Origin: Acidimicrobiales bacterium
Lineage (GTDB): Bacteria > Actinomycetota > Acidimicrobiia > Acidimicrobiales > Acidimicrobilacustridaceae
DNA: 11,675 nt
Assembly (NCBI GenBank): GCA_023261915.1
Contig: JALRFT010000080.1
Span: forward strand, 1 to 11,675
Reading direction: 5' to 3'
Position 1 is the first letter of the stretch. The number at the start of each line of letters is the position of its first letter. Positions 1 to 7,813 of this stretch are shown one piece after another. The translations under genes were made by a program, and so were the position numbers. The notes beneath the pieces were generated by a model. It was not told the DNA's origin. It did no database searches and worked only from the letters and a program-made list of their open reading frames with translations.

Positions 1-2
1 GC

Positions 3-1067
<1,065 letters not shown>

Positions 1068-1076
1068 CGTCCGGCC

Positions 1077-1784
1077 ATGGATCAGCGCTCCGTTCCGGTG
1101 TTCCCTGACGGCGTTCCCGACGGCAACACCGTCGTGTACGGACCAGACATTCCCGACGAGGAAAGCCTTCGCCTCCTCGGCACGGTGGAGGGTCGTCGCA
1201 TCCTCGAGATGGGAATTGGCACCGGCCGCAACGCCGTTGCTCTCGCCCGCCAAGGGGCAAAGGTCATCGCGGTGGACCCCGACGCCGGACGCATTGACCG
1301 GGCTCGGGCTCTCGCCGACCGGCACGACGTCAAAGTCGAGTTCCACCACGCCGACCCGGCCGAGTTGGCCTTCATCCGGGCGGACACCGTCGATCTGGTG
1401 CTGAGCGTCCACTCCTCGGCCAACGTCGATGACACCGACCGACTGTTCCGACAGGCCCACCGGGTGCTGCGCACCGAAGCGCCGTTCGTCCTCAGCCTCC
1501 CCCACCCGGCGTGGAACCTGATCGACGCCCAGTCCGCCGACGCCCTGCGCATCACCCACTCATGGTTCGACACCACCCCACGGGACGGCGGTACCTGGCA
1601 GCCATCCGTCCACCCGGTCACCTTCAGTGACCTGTTCGGCAGCCTGTACCGGGCGGGGTTCCGCATGGAGGTCGTGCTCGAACCCGAACCCGTGACCTCG
1701 GGTGCCCGTAGCCCGTGGTGGAACGAAGCCATGCGAGTCCTGCCCGCCACCATGGTCGTCCGGGCCCGCAAACTCGGCCTGTGA
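1077..1784 (+). CDS. Class I SAM-dependent methyltransferase
   Basis: The 235-residue protein has a seven-strand Rossmann methyltransferase core. Motif I is ILEMGIGTGRNAVALARQGA at residues 42-61, followed by VIAVDPDAG (63-71), whose acidic Asp67 would hold the SAM ribose. The motif IV region is DTVDLVLSVHSSANVDDTD (103-121). Later come RLFRQAHRVLR and VLSLPHPAWN, as in UbiE/type-11-like enzymes, and a C-terminal part (DLFGSLYRAGFRMEVVLEPEP) that resembles the end of the same fold. The substrate cannot be read from the sequence. The start is ATG with a GAGGAG at 1059-1064 inside the end of the preceding gene, 12 nt away, which is a rather long spacing. The 9-nt gap to the inositol-phosphate synthase gene suggests co-transcription, so an inositol-linked or lipid substrate is possible but unproven. 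The gene ends 27 nt before the convergent cca gene. Confidence 0.85.
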   Translation: MDQRSVPVFPDGVPDGNTVVYGPDIPDEESLRLLGTVEGRRILEMGIGTGRNAVALARQGAKVIAVDPDAGRIDRARALADRHDVKVEFHHADPAELAFIRADTVDLVLSVHSSANVDDTDRLFRQAHRVLRTEAPFVLSLPHPAWNLIDAQSADALRITHSWFDTTPRDGGTWQPSVHPVTFSDLFGSLYRAGFRMEVVLEPEPVTSGARSPWWNEAMRVLPATMVVRARKLGL

Positions 1785-1788
1785 ACAC

Positions 1789-1805
1789 CGGGGCGGTCCG
1801 CCCCG
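1789..1805. terminator. GC hairpin between convergent genes, candidate bidirectional terminator
   Basis: A perfect 7-bp inverted repeat (1789-1795 with 1799-1805) with a 3-nt loop fills most of the 27-nt gap between the stop codons of the methyltransferase and the opposite-strand cca gene. It reads similarly on both strands. There is no T-tract on either side, so it is not a classical intrinsic terminator. GC hairpins without U-tracts are common at actinobacterial gene ends. The function is inferred from position. Confidence 0.45.
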
Positions 1806-1811
1806 CAACTC

Positions 1812-3212
1812 TCAGCCCTGCGGCTGGTCCGCCCACCACGCCACGAGACGCTGCTCCGCCTCGTCGGCGCCGAGAGGGCCTTCGTCGAGCCGCAACTCGG
1901 TGAGAAAGGCCATGGCCCGACCCACGTGGGGTCCGGGGGGGAGGCCGAGGATCTCCATGACCCGGGTGCCGTCGATGTCGGGCCGCACAGACGCCAAGGC
2001 CTCGCGTTCGCCCAACTCGGCGATGCGCTCCTCGAGTTCGTCCATCCGACGCGCCAGCTCCGCCGCCTTGCGCTTGTTGCGAGTCGTGCAGTCACAGCGC
2101 GTCAACTCGATGAGCTCGTCAGTGAGCGGCCCGGCATCACGGACGAAACGACGCACGGCGGCGTCGGTCCAACCCATCCCGTAGGTGTGGAAGCGCAGGT
2201 GGAGGTAGACGAGCTGGCTGACCGCTTCGACGTCGGCCTTGGAGTAACGCAACGCCCGCATGCGCTCTCGGGTCATGCGGGCCCCGACCACCTCGTGGTG
2301 GTGGAACGACACTCCCTTGGGCCCGATGCTGCGGGTCAGGGGCTTGCCGAGGTCGTGGTAGAGGGCAGCGAGGCGAGTGATGCGGTTCGAGGAACCGTCG
2401 ACCTTGCGGGGCTTCACCCCCGCCACGACGGCGAAGGTGTGGGTGAGCACGTCCTTGTGGCGGTGGATGGGGTCCTGTTCCACCCGCAACGCCGGAATCT
2501 CGGGGAAGAACTCGTCGATCAGGCCGGTGTCCACGAGGAACCACAGCCCCGCCGTTGGATCGTCGACCACCATCAACTTGTCGAACTCGTCGCGGATCCT
2601 CTCGGCCGACACGATCGACAGGCGGTCCCGCAGAGCGCGCACGGCCAGCACCAGATCGGCGGTAGGGACGAGTCCGTACCCGGCGATGAAGCGGGCGGCA
2701 CGCAACATCCGCAGAGGATCGTCACTGAAGCTCTCCGTGGGAGACAGCGGAGTGCGCAGGACTGAGGCTGCCAGATCCGAGGCGCCATCGAACGGATCGA
2801 CGAGACGGGGCTCGGGCAGTTCGATGGCCATGGCGTTCACCGTGAAGTCCCGTCGGGACAGGTCCGCCTCGACGGCCTCGGCGAACTGCACCTCCGGCTT
2901 GCGTGAGTCGGGGTGATAGGCCTCCGCCCGGTGGGTCGTCACCTCGAAATCGCGGCCACCGATCCGCACGCCAATGGTCCCGAAGCGTTCACCCTGGGTC
3001 CAGACAGCCTCGGCGATAGGGGCCAGCAACTCCCTGATCTGCTGGGGGAGGGCGTCAGTGGTCAGATCGATGTCGCCATCGCCGAGGGGTCGGTCCAACA
3101 GGAGATCACGGACGATTCCACCGACGAGATACAGGCGGTGTCCGGCCTCGATGAACCGCTCGGCCAGTGGCCGGGTGGCGTCGAGGACTGGTTGGAGACG
3201 GTCGGGAACCAC
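1812..3212 (-). CDS. cca: CCA tRNA nucleotidyltransferase with HD domain
   Basis: The enzyme adds or repairs the 3'-CCA end of tRNA from CTP and ATP. Numbered from the upstream GTG at 3251, the nucleotidyltransferase head carries LVGGIVRDLLL (42-52), the metal-binding pair Asp60/Asp62 in GDGDIDLTTDA, and RRDFTVNAMA (133-142). The tRNA-binding neck has DDPLRMLRAARF (178-189). An HD domain follows with HRHKDVLTHTF (263-273) and YHDLGKP (298-304). This is the actinobacterial HD-containing type, with a length close to mycobacterial PcnA (480 aa). I prefer the GTG at 3212, giving 466 aa beginning MVPDRLQPVL. That matches the usual family N-terminus and lies 7 nt after a TAGCCT -10 element, as for a leaderless message. 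The GTG at 3251 would add 13 residues of no recognisable homology and has no Shine-Dalgarno. The gene diverges from the GNAT operon, as in the homologous mycobacterial locus. Confidence 0.95.
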   Translation of the reverse strand: MVPDRLQPVLDATRPLAERFIEAGHRLYLVGGIVRDLLLDRPLGDGDIDLTTDALPQQIRELLAPIAEAVWTQGERFGTIGVRIGGRDFEVTTHRAEAYHPDSRKPEVQFAEAVEADLSRRDFTVNAMAIELPEPRLVDPFDGASDLAASVLRTPLSPTESFSDDPLRMLRAARFIAGYGLVPTADLVLAVRALRDRLSIVSAERIRDEFDKLMVVDDPTAGLWFLVDTGLIDEFFPEIPALRVEQDPIHRHKDVLTHTFAVVAGVKPRKVDGSSNRITRLAALYHDLGKPLTRSIGPKGVSFHHHEVVGARMTRERMRALRYSKADVEAVSQLVYLHLRFHTYGMGWTDAAVRRFVRDAGPLTDELIELTRCDCTTRNKRKAAELARRMDELEERIAELGEREALASVRPDIDGTRVMEILGLPPGPHVGRAMAFLTELRLDEGPLGADEAEQRLVAWWADQPQG

Positions 3213-3219
3213 GGCGCGG

Positions 3220-3225
3220 AGGCTA
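3220..3225 (-). promoter_or_regulatory. Candidate -10 element (TAGCCT) of a leaderless cca transcript
   Basis: On the minus strand TAGCCT fits the actinobacterial TANNNT -10 pattern. It ends 7 nt before the GTG at 3212, which would put the transcription start at or next to the start codon. No clear -35 hexamer is visible. The element supports the shorter cca start and belongs to a set of TAGNNT motifs seen before several genes in this window. Confidence 0.4.
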
Positions 3226-3339
3226 TCGGAGGCCGTCGAGGACCCCCGCACACATTGCCGAGGTTGCGGTGTCCCCGAAGTGGCCAGCGGTGTCGAGCCG
3301 GCGACCCACCCCGGTTACCCGATCGAGGGTCACCGACCA

Positions 3340-3361
3340 CCCGAAGGCACACCCCTTCGGG
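3340..3361. repeat. Perfect 8-bp inverted repeat in the divergent intergenic region
   Basis: CCCGAAGG (3340-3347) and CCTTCGGG (3354-3361) are exact inverse complements around a 6-nt loop. The repeat sits about 90 nt before the GNAT start and about 130 nt before the divergent cca start. As DNA it could be an operator; as RNA a stable hairpin. The role is unknown. It lies upstream of the candidate -10 at 3382-3387, which favours an operator or an upstream transcript end over a leader structure. Confidence 0.45.
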
Positions 3362-3381
3362 CTAACGGTGCCCGCCCGTCC

Positions 3382-3387
3382 TATCCT
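3382..3387 (+). promoter_or_regulatory. Weak candidate -10 element (TATCCT) for the GNAT-DUF6049-kinase operon
   Basis: TATCCT fits TANNNT and is the best such match between the divergent genes on the plus strand. It would start transcription near 3394, giving a leader of about 55 nt. No convincing -35 is seen, and the assignment rests on one hexamer only. Confidence 0.25.
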
Positions 3388-3448
3388 TCGGACCATCTAC
3401 ATCGGGCCCCCACCAGACACCCCCACGCCCGCACGATCGAACGCACCC

Positions 3449-4180
3449 ATGACCACACCCCATCCCCGCTCACGGCGAGTGAACACCCCGGTGAACCTGC
3501 GGGTCATTGCATGGCGTGGTCGCGACGATGTGGTGCTGCTCGGGCCCGCACCGGGCACGACACCCTCGGTCCAGCAACTGCACAACGCCATCGAAGGCCT
3601 CCGTGACGCCGGAGTCCGTGAGGTGTTCACCCCGGCGCTCGGCCCCACCGAACAGATCAACTTTCTCAGTGTCGGCTTCGTGCACCACGAACACCTCCAC
3701 CTGCTCTCCCATGACCTCAAGGTCCTGCCCGAAACCCCCGCCAAGACGAGTGGCCGGCGTCTCCGCCGAGGCCGATGGCGGGACTACGGGGCAGTACTCG
3801 ACGTCGATGGTCGAGCCTTTGACGCCTTTTGGCACTTCGACGCCAGCGCCCTTACAGAAGCCCGGCGCGCCACACCGACCAACCGCTTCAGAGTGTCCGT
3901 GGAGACCGGGGGTCACGGACGATCCCTTAGCGGCTACGCCATCACCGGCCGCTCCCGCACCACCTGTTACCTCCAGCGCCTGGCCGTTGACCCGCGACAC
4001 CAGCGACAGGGCATCGGATCGACACTGGTGTGCGACGCCCTCGGGTGGGCACGATCGCGTCGGGTCCGCAAGGTGCTGGTCAACACGCAGGAACGCAACG
4101 GGAACGCGTTGCAGCTCTATCTGGGCCTCGGATTCGTGCAGGAACCAACCGGGCTCGACGTGCTGCGGTGGCCGGCATGA
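3449..4180 (+). CDS. GNAT-family N-acetyltransferase, possibly with a degenerate first half-domain
   Basis: The C-terminal half of this 243-residue protein is a GNAT acetyltransferase, which would transfer an acyl group from acyl-CoA. Its acyl-CoA-binding motif A is YLQRLAVDPRHQRQGIGSTL (174-193), with the pyrophosphate loop RQGIGS at 186-191. The end of the fold is NGNALQLYLGLGFV (217-230). Residues 55-90 (VREVFTPALGPTEQINFLSVGFVHHEHLHLL and on) resemble the closing strands of a second GNAT domain, so this may be a reduced tandem-GNAT protein. The acceptor is unknown. I chose ATG 3449 because earlier in-frame codons lie antisense to cca; GTG 3479 is an alternative. No Shine-Dalgarno is obvious. 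The stop overlaps the next start by 4 nt (ATGA), so translation is probably coupled to the DUF6049-like gene. Confidence 0.82.
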   Translation: MTTPHPRSRRVNTPVNLRVIAWRGRDDVVLLGPAPGTTPSVQQLHNAIEGLRDAGVREVFTPALGPTEQINFLSVGFVHHEHLHLLSHDLKVLPETPAKTSGRRLRRGRWRDYGAVLDVDGRAFDAFWHFDASALTEARRATPTNRFRVSVETGGHGRSLSGYAITGRSRTTCYLQRLAVDPRHQRQGIGSTLVCDALGWARSRRVRKVLVNTQERNGNALQLYLGLGFVQEPTGLDVLRWPA

Positions 4181-6252
4181 CCACCTGGGTTTGTCGGGCG
4201 ATGATGGTCGTGACGGCAGCGATCCTCGTCATCACTACCGCCGGACCCGGTGTCGCCACCGGTCTCGGGAGCGCCCTCGCCGGATCGGTTCCCCTGCCCG
4301 ATCCCAGCAACGCCAGGAGCATCGTGCTCGAATCGCAGACGACGTTCGTGGGCGCCGGCAGTCCATTCACGATGGAGCTCCGACTGGCGTCGACCGAGGG
4401 AACCCTGACCCTCGCCGTCCACCCGCCGGTCAACAGCCGCACCCAGTTCGGCGCCACGCTCGCCGGGAATCAACTCGGTGAACCCGTGCAGCGTTTCGAG
4501 GCCCTCCCGCTCGACACCCTGCCCCGGACCCCCGAAGGTCTGACCCAGATCAATCTCGTCACCACCGGCGGCGACCCCACGAACCCCTTCACGCTGCAAA
4601 CCAACGCCCCCGGTGTATATCCCCTGTCGATCACGGTCTCGACGCCGTCGGGGGAGGACCGTCTGATCAGCCACGTGATCCGCCTTGGCGACACCCCACC
4701 CGCCCCGCCGACCGCGCCCCGAGTCGCCCGTCCGACCTTCTCGGTGGGTGTTCTGGTTCGACTGACGGCCCCCACACCGGTCGACGATGAGGGCGCCCCG
4801 GTGCTCGGCGACAAAGACCAACAGCGCCTCCGTGATGCGGCGCGGGCCGTCGTAGCCAACCCCGGGGTGCCGGCCTCGGTCTTCACCAATGGCGCAGTGA
4901 TTGACGCTCTGGCGGCACAAGGTCCACTCGAGCCCGCCCTCGGCCGCAACCTGCTGCGGCCGACCTGGGTCCCCGTTGACCTCGCCAGCATCACTGCCGA
5001 CGGGCTCGGTCGGTTCTTCGACCGGCAACTCCTCGCGGGAAATGCCGCCGCCGAACAATGGCTGGCTGGTCCCGGTGATCCGTCGACGTGGGTCCTGGAC
5101 GAGACCGTGGACCCGGCCGCGCTGGGCCTGCTCGCCGATCGGGGCGTGCAACAAGTGATCGTCCCTGAGGACCTCACCGAACCACTGAACGCCCAACAGT
5201 TCCCCACCACCCTGACCCAGTCGTTCACCATCTCCAACGAGGCCGGGGTGTCCCTTGAGGCTCTGCAGACCGACGCCTCCCTCACGGCGCTCCTCGGCTC
5301 GACGAACCAACCCGCCCTCGCCGCCAACCGGGTGCTCGCCGACCTCGCCGTGCTCGCCTTCGACTACCCCGACGTCCGCCGGGCGGCGGTGATCGATACC
5401 GGCGACGATCCCGATGCGGCCCGGGCGCTCGACGCCCTGCTGAGAGGACTCGGCGAAGGCGCCGTCGCCCCGGCGGGCAGCGAGCCCCTCCTGACGACCC
5501 GACCACTCGGGGCCTTGTTCGCCGCCAGCGAGGCCGCCGGGGCCATCTCGGGGCAGACGACCCTGGACCGGGACTGGTCTTCCGTCGGCCCGGTGCCACT
5601 CGGGTCGTGGCCCAACGACCTCGAGCAGACCGAAGGTGCCGAACGGTCGCTGGCTGCCACGCTGCTCCCCGGTCCCAACGCTCCGGTGGCCACCGCAACA
5701 GTTCGATCCGCAGAACGACTGGTCCTCGCCTCGGGTGCCGCCGACCTCAACGACGAGGAGCGCCGGAACCTGCTCACCGATGCCACCACTGTCATCGACG
5801 GCGCTCTTGCGCCCATCGGCATTCCCGCCCAGGGCACGGTGACGCTCACCTCCTCCACCGGCGTGGTCCCCGTGACCCTCGAGAATGGCCGGCCTGAACC
5901 GGTGCTCGTCCGGATCTCGCTGCAGTCCGACAAACTTGAGTTCCCCGAGGGATCCACCGCCGAGGTCCGTCTCGAGCCCGGATCGAACCGTCACGAGGTC
6001 GCCGTCCAGGCACGTGCGTCGGGGGCGTTCCCCGTCGAACTCACCCTCCGCACCGCCGATGACGCCACTCCGTTGGCCCAGGCTCGGTTCACCGTGCGGT
6101 CGGGGGCGGTGTCGGGCATCGGGCTGATCCTGTCGATCGTCGCCGGGGTCTTCCTCTTGGGTTGGTGGGGCAGCCACCTGCGCTCGGCTCGCCGCAGCAG
6201 GCAGTTGGTCGACCGGGAGACTTCCCTCGAAGCAGCTGGGACGGACGGGTGA
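4177..6252 (+). CDS. DUF6049-like secreted, C-terminally anchored envelope protein
   Basis: The 691-residue product has an N-terminal hydrophobic segment at residues 8-28 and an ALA-G site near 35 consistent with signal peptidase cleavage. A long extracytoplasmic part follows, rich in beta-strand-like sequence. One transmembrane helix (GIGLILSIVAGVFLLGWWG, about 647-665) and a basic cytosolic tail (SHLRSARRSRQLV) end the protein. The architecture and the place next to cca and the kinase/trx genes match the DUF6049 family (Rv3909 type, about 800 aa), whose biochemical function is not established but which sits in a cell-wall locus. I see no catalytic motif. The family call rests mainly on architecture and synteny. 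The start at 4177 overlaps the GNAT stop, and the TGA at 6250-6252 overlaps the GTG start of the kinase, indicating one translationally coupled operon. Confidence 0.75.
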   Translation: MTTWVCRAMMVVTAAILVITTAGPGVATGLGSALAGSVPLPDPSNARSIVLESQTTFVGAGSPFTMELRLASTEGTLTLAVHPPVNSRTQFGATLAGNQLGEPVQRFEALPLDTLPRTPEGLTQINLVTTGGDPTNPFTLQTNAPGVYPLSITVSTPSGEDRLISHVIRLGDTPPAPPTAPRVARPTFSVGVLVRLTAPTPVDDEGAPVLGDKDQQRLRDAARAVVANPGVPASVFTNGAVIDALAAQGPLEPALGRNLLRPTWVPVDLASITADGLGRFFDRQLLAGNAAAEQWLAGPGDPSTWVLDETVDPAALGLLADRGVQQVIVPEDLTEPLNAQQFPTTLTQSFTISNEAGVSLEALQTDASLTALLGSTNQPALAANRVLADLAVLAFDYPDVRRAAVIDTGDDPDAARALDALLRGLGEGAVAPAGSEPLLTTRPLGALFAASEAAGAISGQTTLDRDWSSVGPVPLGSWPNDLEQTEGAERSLAATLLPGPNAPVATATVRSAERLVLASGAADLNDEERRNLLTDATTVIDGALAPIGIPAQGTVTLTSSTGVVPVTLENGRPEPVLVRISLQSDKLEFPEGSTAEVRLEPGSNRHEVAVQARASGAFPVELTLRTADDATPLAQARFTVRSGAVSGIGLILSIVAGVFLLGWWGSHLRSARRSRQLVDRETSLEAAGTDG

Positions 6253-7388
6253 CCGACGTCGGATCCAGCGCCGAGGGAGGGCTGGCGGGGACCGTCCTGT
6301 GTGGGCGGTACCGGCTGGTTCGGCACCTTGCCAGTGGCGGGATGGGCGAAGTTTGGGTCGCCACGGATGAGGATCTCGGGCGGCAGGTCGCCGTGAAACT
6401 GCTCCACGAGCACCTCGCTGGAAACCCTGATCTCGTGGCCCGATTCCGGCGGGAAGCCCGCGCCGCCGCCCGGGTCCAGCACCCCGGAATCGTCACCGTG
6501 CATGACAGCTGCTCAGATTCGGGACGAGAGGCGATCGTGCTCCAACTGGTGGAGGGCCCGACCCTGCGGGCGTATCTCGATCGGGTCGGGAGACTGCCTG
6601 ACGACGCCGTGGTGACCATCGGTCGGTCGGTGGCCGAGGCCCTCGAGGTCGCCCACCAGGCCGGCCTCGTCCACCGAGATATTAAGCCGGCAAACATTCT
6701 GTTTGGGCCGGACCGGGCCATGCTCACCGACTTCGGGGTCGCCAAGGCCCTCGACGAGGCGGACCACACGGCGACGGGCACGGTGCTCGGCAGCGTCCGC
6801 TACCTCAGTCCCGAACAGGTCGAGGGCCGGGTACCCGACGGCCGCAGCGACCTCTACTCCCTCGGGATCGTGCTGTACGAGTGCTCAACCGGGTCAGTCC
6901 CGTGGGTGGCGGACAGTTCCGCCGCCACGGCCCTCGCCCGCCTCGACCAACCCCTCACGCCGCCCCGGTCTCTGAATCCAGCCATCTCCCCGGATCTCGA
7001 GGCCGTCATCATCCGCTGCCTGGCCCGCCGCCCCGAGGACCGTTTCGCCAGTGCTGGCGCTCTTCTGGCCGCTCTCACCAGCGTCGGCACCGTTCCGCCC
7101 ACGGCCCCCGGCGCCACCGCCGATCACGAGGCCACCGTGATCACCGAGGTGGCCGAGCCCGCCCCGAGCCCCGACGACCGCACTATTTCCCCCCTGGATC
7201 AGTGGGATGAAGAGGGCCCGCCAGGGTTCGACGATGACGACGGTGGCACGTTCAATGCCCAGCCCGAGTGGGCACGACGATCGTGCGCCGGGCCGCTTCT
7301 GATCGGAACCCTCATCCTCCTTGCGATTGCGGTCATGGTGGTCCTGGTGGCCAACACCGGCCTCTGGCAGTCAGTCACCGGCGGCTGA
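6249..7388 (+). CDS. Membrane-anchored Ser/Thr protein kinase (PknB-like catalytic domain, no sensor domain)
   Basis: This 379-residue Hanks-type kinase phosphorylates proteins on Ser/Thr at the inner face of the membrane. All catalytic elements are present: glycine loop LASGGMGEVWVATD (27-40), Lys50 in VAVK, helix-C Glu69, HRDIKPAN (142-149) with catalytic Asp144, DFG (161-163), an activation loop with Thr174/176/178, the SPE motif (187-189) and Asp200. After residue 280 comes a Pro- and Asp/Glu-rich linker, then one transmembrane helix (about 348-368), leaving only about 11 residues outside. There are no PASTA repeats or other sensor. The GTG start at 6249 overlaps the upstream stop. In mycobacteria the corresponding position holds MviN/MurJ fused to a pseudokinase; here no MurJ lies between the neighbours. 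Likely substrates, by analogy, are cell-wall regulators such as the nearby CwlM-like protein, but that is inference. Confidence 0.94.
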   Translation: MTDVGSSAEGGLAGTVLCGRYRLVRHLASGGMGEVWVATDEDLGRQVAVKLLHEHLAGNPDLVARFRREARAAARVQHPGIVTVHDSCSDSGREAIVLQLVEGPTLRAYLDRVGRLPDDAVVTIGRSVAEALEVAHQAGLVHRDIKPANILFGPDRAMLTDFGVAKALDEADHTATGTVLGSVRYLSPEQVEGRVPDGRSDLYSLGIVLYECSTGSVPWVADSSAATALARLDQPLTPPRSLNPAISPDLEAVIIRCLARRPEDRFASAGALLAALTSVGTVPPTAPGATADHEATVITEVAEPAPSPDDRTISPLDQWDEEGPPGFDDDDGGTFNAQPEWARRSCAGPLLIGTLILLAIAVMVVLVANTGLWQSVTGG

Positions 7389-7404
7389 CGAGCGATCCCA
7401 GCGT

Positions 7405-7410
7405 TAGCAT
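7405..7410 (+). promoter_or_regulatory. Candidate -10 element (TAGCAT) of a leaderless transcript
   Basis: TAGCAT (TTAGCAT with the preceding T) ends 6 nt before the ATG at 7417. That places the A of the start codon at +1 if the last T is at -7. No Shine-Dalgarno precedes this ATG. This is the usual geometry of leaderless actinobacterial genes and separates the small membrane protein gene from the kinase operon despite the 28-nt gap. Confidence 0.45.
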
Positions 7411-7416
7411 GACCCC

Positions 7417-7779
7417 ATGACCGCGCCCGGTGACCACGCAATGAGTCCCGTCACTGGCGACGAAAGGCCGGCAAGTCTGACGGCGAGGTCCGAGGACCAG
7501 GACTGGCCGGTCGAGGCCACCCGAACCATCGTCCGAGCTGTCGACACCGTCCGCGACAAGACCTCAGGTCCAGCAATCACCGCCGTGGCGGGCCTGGTGT
7601 ACGGCATCGTGGCCATCACGGCTCTCACCGTGCTGACCATCGTCCTCACCGCCGCCACGATCCGGGGCCTCGAGCTCCTGCTGTGGCGGAAGGTCTGGCT
7701 GGCCTACCTGGTGTTGTCGGTACTCCTCTTCGTCGGCGGGCTCGTCTGTTGGTCCCGACGGGCCACCGTCCCCGACTGA
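7417..7779 (+). CDS. Small two-helix membrane protein of unknown function
   Basis: The 120-residue protein has a polar N-terminus of about 30 residues, then an amphipathic stretch (PVEATRTIVRAVDTVRDKTSG, split around residues 31-51). Two hydrophobic helices follow at about 53-79 and 92-112, and a short basic end (WSRRATVPD). No enzyme motif or signal peptidase site is visible. It lies between the kinase and trxB, roughly where mycobacteria have sigM and its anti-sigma gene, but it shows no sigma- or zinc-anti-sigma feature. A holin-like or phage-holin-III-like label could be produced by automated tools; I see only a generic two-helix membrane protein. Translation probably starts on a leaderless message from the TAGCAT element just upstream. 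trxB follows after 34 nt. Confidence 0.75.
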   Translation: MTAPGDHAMSPVTGDERPASLTARSEDQDWPVEATRTIVRAVDTVRDKTSGPAITAVAGLVYGIVAITALTVLTIVLTAATIRGLELLLWRKVWLAYLVLSVLLFVGGLVCWSRRATVPD

Positions 7780-7813
7780 CCCACCCCAGCCACCCCCGAA
7801 CCCAAGGCGATCA

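Noticed and set aside
1917..1935. Palindromic GACCCACGTGGGGTC resembling a parS or G-box element
   Set aside because: It encodes the conserved PGPHVGRA segment of cca and matches parS only in the central ACGT.
1082..2095. 337-codon minus-strand open frame across the methyltransferase and the end of cca
   Set aside because: It is Ser/Arg/Trp-rich with no motif and overlaps two well-supported genes; a typical high-GC shadow frame.
1926..2765. 279-codon plus-strand open frame inside cca
   Set aside because: It lies wholly antisense to conserved CCA-transferase motifs, is Gly/Val/His-rich and has no family resemblance.
4117..6177. 686-codon open frame antisense to the DUF6049-like gene
   Set aside because: It mirrors the codon phase of the GC-rich plus-strand gene, is Gly/Arg/Glu-rich with no recognisable domain, and the plus-strand frame has a signal peptide, a membrane anchor and coupled neighbours.
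7688..7716. GGAAG...GTTG as a SigR-like promoter for trxB
   Set aside because: The spacing is 20 nt rather than 18, the fifth -35 base is wrong, and it lies in the coding sequence of the small membrane protein about 100 nt before trxB.
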